Shown: piece after piece, positions 8,538 to 15,496 of the stretch
Layout: the number at the start of each line of letters is the position of its first letter
How positions within the stretch are numbered: position 1 is the stretch's first letter
NCBI GenBank assembly: GCA_964521285.1
Contig: CAZFQS010000046.1
Coordinates: forward strand, 1 to 16,950
DNA: 16,950 nucleotides
From: G020354785 sp964521285
GTDB taxonomy: Bacteria; Bacteroidota; Bacteroidia; Bacteroidales; UBA10428
Direction: 5' to 3'
The notes under the pieces: model-generated
Told to the model about the DNA's origin: nothing
Databases searched by the model: none
What the model saw: only the letters and a program-made list of their open reading frames with translations
Program-made: the position numbers and the translations under genes

Positions 8538-10316
8538 GTGTCAAAATTTGACAAAGTGGAAACAGTATTTATAAAAGAAGTTCAGCACAAGGGACAGCGG
8601 AGGATAAAATTAATGTTTAAATATAGCAGGGAGCTGATTGAGAAAATAAGGAAATTACCGGATTCCAAATGGAGTCAGACCATGAGGTGCTGGCATATAT
8701 CTTATCGGGATGATTATTTAAAGTATTTAAAAGAGGCATTATACGGCCAGTGTAACATTGATATGTTTGAAAGGGAGGGGGTCAGTGACAAGAATGAGTC
8801 CGGGAGAATTGATAGTGAATTGAATCCAAGTGCAAACAGCAAGGACAAAAATTTCTTAAAAGCATATACTGATACAATGCTTTTAAAGCGTCTAAGTCCG
8901 TTGACTCAAAAGGTATATACTGAATTTTTCAGGCAATTTTTAGATCATTTCAGTGATACGGATATTGATGAGCATGATTATAAAAGCATTTACGGATATA
9001 TAAAGGAAAGAGCGCAGACTCTGGGTTATACAAGGCGCAAGCAAATGATTGCGTCTGTAAAGTTTTATTATGAGCAGGTATTGAATAGAGACAGAATGTA
9101 TTTTAATTTAGGTAAGCAGATAAAGCCTGTCATGGCTCATGTTCATATACCATTTTACAAGATTATAGAAATTCTTGAAAAGATAAAGTCACCGCCGGAC
9201 AGGTTTTTATTATTTCTGGCATATCATCTAAACCTTACGCCCCTGGAGATATCAGCACTGAAGACAACAGAACATGGAAATTTATACAGACATCATCATG
9301 TTAAGAATAATCCTACATGCAGCGATTACCTTAAAAAGTTGATTTCGGAATTTTTAAAAGCAGCACAAAACGCCGAACATTTTTTTAAGGCAGGGAAGTT
9401 ACCTTTAAATGGAGCACAGATCAGAGAAAAAGTATACGGATTACTTTCACATTACAAACTGACGGAAATTTATGTTTACCAGTTAAAAACAGCACTTGAG
9501 GGTACAAATTATTTCGAACAGACAAGAAGGAATTATTTAAGTGCGTTCATGTATTTTTTAAGGTCTTTTGATTACATGCATCCCACATTGATTGGGGACA
9601 GGGAAATAAAGGAGTTTCTTTTATTGTGTAGTCAGAAGAGCGAGGCATATCAGAATAATATGATCAGTGCCATCAGGGTTTTTTATAAGGCCGTTTATAA
9701 CAGGGATATTTCAGGGCATTTTCTGGTAAGGCCACGCCCGGGAAAACATCTTCCCGATATTTTTGAAAAGGAAGAGCTTATTGCCCTATATCGTTGTCTG
9801 GAAAATAAAAAGCACAGGTTGTTGATCATGTTAATATATTCAGCAGGTTTAAGAAGGAGTGAAGTACAGGAACTAAAGATAAAAGATATAAACGTAAGAT
9901 CGAACTTACTTTTTATACGTTCGGCAAAGGGTAAAAAAGACCGGGTAACAATTGTTCCTGTCGGGATAAAAGAATTGATGAATGAATATATCAGAGAATT
10001 CAAGCCAAAAGTATATTTGTTTGAAGGTGATAAGCCGGGTAAAAGATACAGTTTTTCGAGTATGAACAATATATTAAAAGCGGCCGCAAAAAAAGCGGGT
10101 ATATATCGGAGGGTACACCTTCACATGTTAAGGCATTCATTTGCCACTCATTCGCTGGAGCATGGGATGGACATACGGTATGTTCAGGAATTACTGGGGC
10201 ACGTTGATTTAAAGACGACACAGCGGTATACACACATTACCAGCATAGCCCTGCACAAGTTAAAAAGTCCATTTGATTATTTGGAAATAGACAAAAATAA
10301 ATTTAAATTTGACTAA
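8538..10316 (+). CDS. Tyrosine recombinase with duplicated, partly degenerate core module
   Basis: A 592-aa site-specific recombinase, clearly longer than the roughly 300-400 aa usual for XerC/D-type enzymes. Residues 1-75 form an N-terminal domain (KWSQTMRCWHISY) seen in Bacteroidota integrases. Residues about 105-195 are a core-binding domain (SPLTQKVY at 120), followed by a broken piece of catalytic domain in which YHLNLTPLEISALK replaces the usual Y-AGLR-SE-LK, so Thr234 stands where the catalytic Arg should be. A second core-binding domain (about 300-395) then precedes a complete catalytic domain: Arg439, Lys464, His529, Arg532, His555 and nucleophile Tyr564 (TTQRYTH). The start is GTG at 8538. 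There is no obvious insertion like the IntI-specific helix near the HxxR motif, so it is not a canonical integron integrase. It ends 128 bases before the first cassette boundary, which makes it the natural candidate enzyme for the array; this link is inferred. Confidence 0.88.
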   Translation: MSKFDKVETVFIKEVQHKGQRRIKLMFKYSRELIEKIRKLPDSKWSQTMRCWHISYRDDYLKYLKEALYGQCNIDMFEREGVSDKNESGRIDSELNPSANSKDKNFLKAYTDTMLLKRLSPLTQKVYTEFFRQFLDHFSDTDIDEHDYKSIYGYIKERAQTLGYTRRKQMIASVKFYYEQVLNRDRMYFNLGKQIKPVMAHVHIPFYKIIEILEKIKSPPDRFLLFLAYHLNLTPLEISALKTTEHGNLYRHHHVKNNPTCSDYLKKLISEFLKAAQNAEHFFKAGKLPLNGAQIREKVYGLLSHYKLTEIYVYQLKTALEGTNYFEQTRRNYLSAFMYFLRSFDYMHPTLIGDREIKEFLLLCSQKSEAYQNNMISAIRVFYKAVYNRDISGHFLVRPRPGKHLPDIFEKEELIALYRCLENKKHRLLIMLIYSAGLRRSEVQELKIKDINVRSNLLFIRSAKGKKDRVTIVPVGIKELMNEYIREFKPKVYLFEGDKPGKRYSFSSMNNILKAAAKKAGIYRRVHLHMLRHSFATHSLEHGMDIRYVQELLGHVDLKTTQRYTHITSIALHKLKSPFDYLEIDKNKFKFD

Positions 10317-10457
10317 AGTTAAATGCAATATGAAAATAACCATATATATACAATCCATATATATTTTAGTTAAATTGGCTATTTACAAACCATAAACAAG
10401 CACGTTATAAAATAGTTATATATTTAATTATATATATTGACATGTTTGTGTGCAACC
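10317..10457 (+). other. Candidate primary attachment site (attI-like) at the start of the cassette array
   Basis: The last bases, GTTTGTGTGCAACC (10444-10457), match the 3' box of the array's other sites, and TTGTGTGC is the reverse complement of the 5' box of the next site (GCACACAAC, 11498-11506). This places a recombination point at 10444/10445. Unlike the other sites, the upstream side shows no convincing long inverted arm: it is AT-rich, with two CCATATATAT copies 15 bp apart (10340 and 10355) and a weak ATATAT palindrome near 10420-10437. A boundary without hairpin next to the recombinase gene resembles the attI position in integrons. It could instead be a decayed ordinary site. Confidence 0.5.
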
Positions 10458-10539
10458 ATTGCGTTAGGTATTTGAATGTACCTTGAGAATTTAAGAATCT
10501 TAGTAATCCTAAAAGTCTAAACCATTATTATAATAAACT

Positions 10540-11487
10540 ATGAAATATTTACTAGCCCTTTTAATCTTTTTAAGCCTGAGTAATATAGTAACCTGTCAAA
10601 ATCCACAGCAAGGAGAAGGTTTTGTAAATGTAGAAGGTGGTCGCATATGGTATAAGATAGTTGGTAATGGTGATGGTATACCTCTTTTAATTATACATGG
10701 AGGACCAGGCAGCAGAAGTTGTAATTTTATTCCTGGCTACTCACTATTGGGAGATGAAAGACCTATAATTTTTTATGACCAGCTTGGTTCTGGTAATTCT
10801 GATAGACCTTCTGACACAATACTTTGGCAACTTCCACGCTTTGTGGACGAAATTGAAAAATTACGCAATGCACTTGATTTAAAGGAACTTCATATTTTGG
10901 GACACTCGTGGGGTGCAGCTGTTTTAATTGAGTACATGCATACAAAGAAGCCAAAAGGAGTAAAATCAGTTATTTTCTCTGGACCTTATTTAAGTTCTCT
11001 CACTTGGATGAATGATGCAAAAATTCTTTTGTCTCAACTTCCCATTAATCTTCAGGATACCATAAACAAATATGAAATATTAAAAGAATTTAACTCAGCC
11101 TCATATCTTGCAGCAACAGATTCATTTTACAATCGATTTCTTTCAATAAAACAATGGCCCGAAGTTCCACCTTCTGAATGTGACAGTGTTTTAGGTTTTA
11201 ATGAACAAGTTTATAATTATATGTGGGGTCCTACTGAATTTAATATATCAGGTACGCTGAAAAATTTTGATAGGACAAACGATTTGCATAAAATAAAACA
11301 ACCAATACTTTTTATTGCAGGTTGTTTTGATGAAGTGAGACCTGAGACGATTTACAAATTTCAAAAATTAGCTAAAAATTCTAAAGTTGTCATAATTGAG
11401 AATTCCGGACATTATAACATTATTGACCAACCAGAACAGGTAACAAACGCAATTCGTAATTTTCTGTATTCTGTTGAATTAAAATAA
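10540..11487 (+). CDS. Secreted alpha/beta hydrolase, proline-iminopeptidase-like (cassette cargo)
   Basis: A 315-aa protein, the normal length for proline iminopeptidases of peptidase family S33. The first 20 residues are a Sec signal (MKYLLALLIFLSLSNIVTC, then QN), so it is exported to the periplasm or outside. The HGGPGS oxyanion motif, GHSWGA with nucleophile Ser123, Asp264 in AGCFDEVRPET and His291 in NSGHYNI give a complete triad. The DQLGSGNSDRP strand is characteristic of the Pip group. The elbow is GHSWGA, not the GGSWGS of well-studied Pip enzymes, so peptide specificity is uncertain and an esterase or other hydrolase is possible. It is the only gene of the first cassette, starting 95 bases after the boundary at 10444; its site begins 7 bases after the stop. 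Codon use is more AT-rich than in the sugar genes upstream. Confidence 0.85.
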   Translation: MKYLLALLIFLSLSNIVTCQNPQQGEGFVNVEGGRIWYKIVGNGDGIPLLIIHGGPGSRSCNFIPGYSLLGDERPIIFYDQLGSGNSDRPSDTILWQLPRFVDEIEKLRNALDLKELHILGHSWGAAVLIEYMHTKKPKGVKSVIFSGPYLSSLTWMNDAKILLSQLPINLQDTINKYEILKEFNSASYLAATDSFYNRFLSIKQWPEVPPSECDSVLGFNEQVYNYMWGPTEFNISGTLKNFDRTNDLHKIKQPILFIAGCFDEVRPETIYKFQKLAKNSKVVIIENSGHYNIIDQPEQVTNAIRNFLYSVELK

Positions 11488-11494
11488 AAAAATG

Positions 11495-11635
11495 GCAGCA
11501 CACAACATCGTATATAATTCATTGCCTGTTAGTGCGTTTGCTAATGTTGTTGCTTTTGCATATCTTTCATGTAACCAGATAAGTTAGCGCTATGGCACAG
11601 GCAACGAATCATATACGTACCGTTTCTGTGCAACC
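11495..11635 (+). repeat. attC-like recombination site A
   Basis: An imperfect inverted repeat of 141 bp. The 5' box is GCACACAAC (11498-11506) and the 3' box GTTTCTGTGC (11622-11631), with crossover at 11622/11623. The main arms 11509-11529 and 11597-11617 pair at 19 of 21 positions. Both mismatches are A in the left arm against C in the right arm, which become T-G wobbles on the bottom strand. Between box and arm the right side is 3 nt longer than the left. A loop of about 67 bases holds further small repeats. It begins 7 bases after the hydrolase stop codon. Confidence 0.8.
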
Positions 11636-11964
11636 CAAGACTAAATCTGACAACCAATATGTCGAATAGAAATAGCATTATTCTCAGATGTACTTTAAAT
11701 GACAGCGTGGATTACTTTTTTAAAATTATCAAAAAACTTACATCTTTTCATTTAGGAATAGTCATACATATAAAATATTGGCAAATTATTATTTTAATAT
11801 ATGCAATTGACAATCTGTATAATATGGTTTAATTTTGATATTGTGCGGACTATGGTAATATATTAAATAACAGGCTTAGTACAACTTCTCAGTGCTTATG
11901 AATAAATAATAAGCAATTATTAAGGGTACTTACGAAAAATTAAGAAAAAATTGGGGGAACGAGT
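11636..11964 (+). promoter_or_regulatory. Long untranslated leader of the second cassette
   Basis: 329 bases between site A and the DUF5916 gene, AT-rich and without an open frame worth calling. It probably carries this gene's own promoter, because integrated cassettes of this size are unlikely to depend on distant transcription, but no Bacteroidota promoter could be fixed. A TTGACA and a TATAAT occur (11807 and 11818) but only 5 bases apart, so they are not a promoter pair. A G-run (GGGGG) lies about 8-12 bases before the start codon. Confidence 0.4.
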
Positions 11965-14211
11965 ATGTGTTCTTTTTCAACTTTGACCAAGACATTAGTT
12001 CTATGGACTGTTACGATAATTTTACCGTTAACAAGTTCTGCACAGGACTTAGAATCCAAAATTAATGAGCCTATTAAAATCCAGCGCATTAAATCGCCGG
12101 TCGAACTTGACGGTTTAAGCAATGAACTTGCGTGGGAAGGAAAAGAATCATTCCAGATGCTTATGAGGACTCCGAATTTTGGTAATGAACCGTCAGAGAA
12201 AACAGAGATTTTAATGGGCTATGATGACGACTACATTTACATTGCCGGACGATTATATGATAGCGAGCCTTCAAAAATACAATCAACATCTTTTAAACGT
12301 GATGGCGGATGGAATTGGTCTACAGATCATTTGGGCGTCATTTTCGACACATTCAATGACAATGAAAATGCTGTGCTATTTGTTACTACACCAGTTGGAA
12401 CTCGAACAGATTATAGTATAAAAAATGACGGGGAAGGTCCACCAGATCAGTATGCAAATCCCAGCTGGAACACATTCTGGGATGTAGCTGCCGTGAGTAG
12501 TGGTGATGGGTGGTTCGCAGAAATGAGAATTCCTTTCTCAAGTCTCAGGTTTGAAGAAAAAGATGGCCAAACGGTGATGGGTTTTATAGCTTATCGATTA
12601 ATCCCCCGGAAATTTGAATCAAGTAATTTCCCTTTCATTCCGGAAAAGAAAAATTCCATTGCGCCCTCACAGGGACAGGAAATTATTTTTGAAGGTATTA
12701 AAAGACATAACCCAGTCTATATTACTCCTTATTTATTGGGGGGGGTGGGTCAATCAAACGTACTCAATGAATATGAAACAGCATATGGGATGCATAACAA
12801 GTTTGCCCGTGAAGCAGGTTTGGATGTCAAGTACGGAATTACTAACAACCTTACCTTGGATGTTACAATAAATCCTGATTTTGCACAGGTAGAGGCTGAT
12901 GATCAAACGATAAACCTTACTCGATATTCCCTGTTTTTTCCTGAAAAAAGACTTTTTTTTCAGGAGCGCCAGGGAAACTTTGAATTCAGATTTGCAGATG
13001 ATGATCGTCTCTTTTACAGCCGGCGCATCGGATTGCACGAAGGAAACCAGGTACGCATATATGGCGGGGCGAGGGTAGTGGGCAGAGCAGGTCGATGGGA
13101 TATAGGATTTCTCAACATGCAGACTGAAAAGTTTGAGGATCTTCCATCAGAAAATCTCAATGTGGTACGACTGCGCAGGCAGATCATTAATCCATATTCT
13201 TATATTGGAGGTATGGTCACTTCCAGAATAGGAAACAGGGATAGCTGGAACACAACTTACGGGATTGATGGGATTTTTCGTTTATTTGGAGATGAATATT
13301 TAACCCTAAAATGGGCGCAGAGTTTTGAAGATGGTGTGAAAAACCAAATTGCTTCGTTTGAACCCTCTAAGATATATGTAAACTGGAATCGTCGAAGAAG
13401 TAAAGGACTTGGTTACAATCTTACTTACTCAAGGTCTGGCGATGATTTCAATCCTGGTATAGGATATCAACGGCGGGATAATTATACTCGTTTTGGTGAC
13501 AGAGTGCAATATTCATGGTTTCCAGGTGAAACGTCCAGATTGCAAAACCACCAGGTTTTTATTGAGGGTTTTACATTTTTGCGTAATAATGATTGGGAAG
13601 TTGAGTCTTCTCAAATAGGTATTGGATGGCTCTTCAGTACTAAGTCAAACTCAACTGGTTCAATCGCTATCGAGCAATTCAAAGAAGATGTTACGGAATT
13701 ATTTTCAATTTCAGATGATGCTAATGTTCCGATAGGAAAATATACGTTTTATGGTATTGGGCTTACATACAACCTGCTTCAGGGAAGTCCTTATACAATA
13801 GGAACAATAATTGACGCTGGTTCCTTTTATGATGGATGGCGTATTTCTATGAGTTTAACACCTGTCGCTAATATATCTGCTCATTTGCAATTAGAAGGGA
13901 TGTATCAGATAAACCGAGTTGAATTCCCCGACAGAAATCAGCAATTTACAGGGCATATAGGGCGATTAAAAATATCGGCATTTTTGAATAACAAGCTTTC
14001 CCTGGTTTCATTAGCTCAATACAATAGTGCTATTGATAAAATCATCACTAACATCAGGTTCAGGTACAATCCACGGGAAGGCCATGACCTCTACATTGTG
14101 TATGATGAAGGACTTAATACATACAGGGATCGTGAAATTCCTGAACTACCTCTCTCCAGCATTCGGACAATTATGCTTAAATATAGTTATACCTTTATAA
14201 TAGGAGGATGA
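11965..14211 (+). CDS. DUF5916 outer-membrane protein with CBM9-like N-terminal domain (cassette cargo)
   Basis: A 748-aa exported protein. Residues 1-26 are a Sec signal ending in SSAQ. The mature N-terminus (about 38-235) resembles carbohydrate-binding family 9: VELDGLSNELAW, TEILMGYDDDYIYIAGRLYD, WSTDHLGVIFDTFND and AEMRIPFSSLRF are its recognisable stretches. From about residue 250 (PVYITPYLLGG) to the end run alternating aromatic beta strands typical of DUF5916 (LDVTINPDFAQVEAD, FFPEKRLFFQER), with a final strand SSIRTIMLKYSYTFIIGG consistent with an outer-membrane barrel. Substrate and partners are unknown; a role in oligosaccharide or peptide handling at the surface is only a guess. 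It fills a cassette of 2978 bp, large for a gene cassette. About 257 bases without a gene or clear feature separate its stop from site B. A G8 tract (12738-12745) and a T8 tract (12953-12960) lie in the coding sequence. Confidence 0.88.
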   Translation: MCSFSTLTKTLVLWTVTIILPLTSSAQDLESKINEPIKIQRIKSPVELDGLSNELAWEGKESFQMLMRTPNFGNEPSEKTEILMGYDDDYIYIAGRLYDSEPSKIQSTSFKRDGGWNWSTDHLGVIFDTFNDNENAVLFVTTPVGTRTDYSIKNDGEGPPDQYANPSWNTFWDVAAVSSGDGWFAEMRIPFSSLRFEEKDGQTVMGFIAYRLIPRKFESSNFPFIPEKKNSIAPSQGQEIIFEGIKRHNPVYITPYLLGGVGQSNVLNEYETAYGMHNKFAREAGLDVKYGITNNLTLDVTINPDFAQVEADDQTINLTRYSLFFPEKRLFFQERQGNFEFRFADDDRLFYSRRIGLHEGNQVRIYGGARVVGRAGRWDIGFLNMQTEKFEDLPSENLNVVRLRRQIINPYSYIGGMVTSRIGNRDSWNTTYGIDGIFRLFGDEYLTLKWAQSFEDGVKNQIASFEPSKIYVNWNRRRSKGLGYNLTYSRSGDDFNPGIGYQRRDNYTRFGDRVQYSWFPGETSRLQNHQVFIEGFTFLRNNDWEVESSQIGIGWLFSTKSNSTGSIAIEQFKEDVTELFSISDDANVPIGKYTFYGIGLTYNLLQGSPYTIGTIIDAGSFYDGWRISMSLTPVANISAHLQLEGMYQINRVEFPDRNQQFTGHIGRLKISAFLNNKLSLVSLAQYNSAIDKIITNIRFRYNPREGHDLYIVYDEGLNTYRDREIPELPLSSIRTIMLKYSYTFIIGG
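12738..12745 (+). repeat. G8 homopolymer inside the DUF5916 gene
   Basis: Eight consecutive G (codons ...TTG GGG GGG GTG GGT) encode LGGVG with the frame intact here. A tract of this length in an outer-membrane protein gene is a possible slipped-strand (phase-variation) point: one base gained or lost would truncate the protein to about 260 residues. No second allele can be seen in one sequence. Confidence 0.5.
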
Positions 14212-14468
14212 GATTAGGAAGAAGGCTAATATTGGAATAAGATATACCTTTTAAGGATCAGCTCTTAATTATTGTAATATGGTATTTATTACTTAAGAAA
14301 CAACACTGATATAAAGAAGCCAAATAAATAACTACTGATTCAGAACAATTTTTCTTTGAATGCAGAAATTTCGGAAAGGCTCTAAAACATAAATCTGTAT
14401 CTTTTATCTTTATTGTCATACGGTTCTGTAAATTGTGTCGTCCTAATCAAGAAGTAGAAAAAAATCAG

Positions 14469-14612
14469 GGCAGCACATAACACGGTATATAGTTCATTGG
14501 GGAGTCGGTGATTTGCGAATGTTTTGTACTTTTATAAAGCTTTACTTGTAACTGGATAAGTATGTGCCTTGAAATCACCAACAAACCATATACCCAAACG
14601 TTCTGTGCCATT
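14469..14612 (+). repeat. attC-like recombination site B
   Basis: A 144-bp imperfect inverted repeat. The 5' box GCACATAAC is at 14473-14481 and the 3' box GTTCTGTGCC at 14600-14609, with crossover at 14600/14601. Arms 14484-14500 and 14578-14594 pair at 14 of 17 positions; the other three are G-T wobbles only on the bottom strand. An inner stem, TGATTT at 14509-14514, pairs with AAATCA at 14572-14577. The left arm GTATATAGTTCATTG is nearly identical to that of site A, so the two sites share ancestry. The right box-to-arm spacer is again 3 nt longer than the left. The 257 bases between the DUF5916 stop and this site show nothing recognisable. Confidence 0.8.
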
Positions 14613-14738
14613 CCGCTAAAGCGGACTTTTATCCCTTCGTCCCGATATATCGGGACTCCCGGTCTAAAAGAAATGGCACAGAACGAGAGCGTAAACCAAA
14701 TTGCTTATCTTTATGTATAAATTGATCCGCTTTAGCGG
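14613..14738. repeat. Inverted pair of 12-bp units CCGCTAAAGCGG / CCGCTTTAGCGG
   Basis: The unit at 14613-14624 (CCGCTAAAGCGG) is the exact reverse complement of that at 14727-14738 (CCGCTTTAGCGG). Each is also a small hairpin by itself (CCGCT/AGCGG). One copy lies outside and one inside the recombination site at 14672-14877. Confidence 0.8.
14640..14655. repeat. Perfect 16-bp palindrome TCCCGATATATCGGGA
   Basis: Fully self-complementary over 16 bases, lying between the start of the gene-less cassette and its 5' box. It could form a cruciform or act as a protein-binding site. There is no T-tract behind it, so a factor-independent terminator is unlikely. Confidence 0.8.
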
Positions 14739-14877
14739 CACATCGAGTGAAACCGGCACAGAACACTGCGTGAAACGCAATTTGGTCCCACTTCTCGGGC
14801 TTTACTCCCGGTGCAAACAAGTTTGCACGGGATCGCCCTACGAAGCGGAACTGCGTTTACGCTCTCGTTTATAGGGC
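14672..14877 (+). repeat. attC-like recombination site B' (long, nested stems)
   Basis: The 5' box GGCACAGAAC (14675-14684) and 3' box GTTTATAGGGC (14867-14877; crossover 14867/14868) flank a 15-bp perfect outer stem, AACGAGAGCGTAAAC (14682-14696) with 14855-14869. An inner stem pairs ACCAAATTGC (14695-14704) with 14777-14786, and a further hairpin TGCAAAC/GTTTGCA lies at 14812-14827 within a longer CCCG...CGGG stem (14807-14831). A second copy of GGCACAGAAC at 14755-14764 suggests an older site merged into this one. The asymmetric spacer seen in sites A-C is missing, so it is the most divergent member. Confidence 0.65.
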
Positions 14878-14895
14878 ATTTTAGAAGACAGAAAA

Positions 14896-15486
14896 ATGAA
14901 TTATATAATTTGGATACTATATGTTGTTTTTCTATTTGCAATAATCGCTGCTGTAACATTTTTAGTGACTATTCCTATCTTTTACTTCATTAGGTATCTA
15001 AGAAAAAAAATTAACAAGTCTGACAATGGTTGGCTAACAGACAAAAAATTAAAGTACATCCTAGCTTCTATGATTATTCTATTTTCAGCATATTCTACAT
15101 ATATAGCATTCTATCCTAATGACAGTTTCTATAAAAATGAGTTTACTGACAACACAGATATTAAATTCCCAAAGAATGCAAAAATTATTGTTAAAGGTGC
15201 ATCCTACCCTGATATTCATGGTGATTATTCTTCATCTGCTGTTTTTAAAGTAGACAAAGTAACTATTGAAAAATTAATTATAGGTATTAACGCAAATGAT
15301 AACTTTAAAAGGGATACAATTTCCTTTAATTTTGGTAGTGAAATTAGAGACCAAACAATAGACTTTAATCCAAATAAATTTAACATGAACTATTATTGGA
15401 ACTTGACAGAAAGTTACACTTACTATTTTAATGTTGCTTTCGATACGATAAATAATTTGGTAGCTTTTGACAGAGTATCATGGTGA
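14896..15486 (+). CDS. Small membrane protein of unknown function (cassette cargo)
   Basis: A 196-aa protein that I recognise only as a hypothetical Bacteroidota type. Two hydrophobic helices are evident, about residues 4-33 (MNYIIWILYVVFLFAIIAAV and onward) and 55-72 (YILASMIILFSAYSTYIAFY), joined by a basic stretch (RYLRKKINKSDNGWLTDKK) that should face the cytoplasm. The last 120 residues are soluble, polar and strand-rich, so they would be extracytoplasmic. No catalytic or binding motif can be identified. The start ATG at 14896 follows a purine-rich AGAAAAATG context, 28 bases after the cassette boundary. It is the only gene of a 763-bp cassette, and site C's box begins 12 bases after the stop. 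It is more AT-rich than the sugar genes, as are the other small cassette genes. Confidence 0.7.
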   Translation: MNYIIWILYVVFLFAIIAAVTFLVTIPIFYFIRYLRKKINKSDNGWLTDKKLKYILASMIILFSAYSTYIAFYPNDSFYKNEFTDNTDIKFPKNAKIIVKGASYPDIHGDYSSSAVFKVDKVTIEKLIIGINANDNFKRDTISFNFGSEIRDQTIDFNPNKFNMNYYWNLTESYTYYFNVAFDTINNLVAFDRVSW

Positions 15487-15496
15487 AAAAAGTCAA

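Larger units (their letters stand above)
14601..14867 (+). mobile_element. Gene-less 267-bp cassette packed with palindromes
   Basis: Bounded by the crossover points of site B and of the following site, this cassette has no credible gene: the frames crossing it on either strand are short, compositionally odd and run into the hairpins. It holds instead several perfect or near-perfect palindromes and most of its length is the next recombination site. Its 5' end CGTTCTGTGCCATT (14599-14612) is repeated as an exact reverse complement at 14672-14685, the best box match in the array. It could encode a structured RNA, a promoter, or nothing at all. Confidence 0.65.

Noticed and set aside
9695..10233. 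- strand frames of 77 to 124 aa opposite the recombinase gene
   Set aside because: They are antisense shadows of a gene with a complete catalytic motif set; their translations show no domain pattern.
8538..10316. Canonical integron integrase intI
   Set aside because: The catalytic domain shows no extra helix segment between Lys464 and the HxxR motif of the IntI kind, and the N-terminal architecture is a duplicated Bacteroidota type.
11807..11823. TTGACA and TATAAT as a sigma-70-type promoter
   Set aside because: They are only 5 bases apart, far from the required 16-18, and Bacteroidota use a different promoter consensus.
14469..14612. The inverted repeats as MITEs or insertion-sequence ends
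   Set aside because: No flanking target-site duplication is visible, and the box relationships between neighbouring sites fit cassette recombination, not transposition.
14640..14655. Factor-independent terminator at the perfect palindrome
   Set aside because: No loop and no following T-tract; the same type of palindrome is one of several within the cassette.
14629..14959. Two short - strand frames across the gene-less cassette
   Set aside because: They are made of hairpin sequence and Cys/Arg-rich low-quality translation, overlap each other, and have no start context or homology cue.
14811..14993. Short + strand frame (60 aa) running through the palindromes into the membrane-protein gene
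   Set aside because: It overlaps the recombination-site hairpins and then reads the membrane-protein gene in another frame; it has no recognisable protein features.
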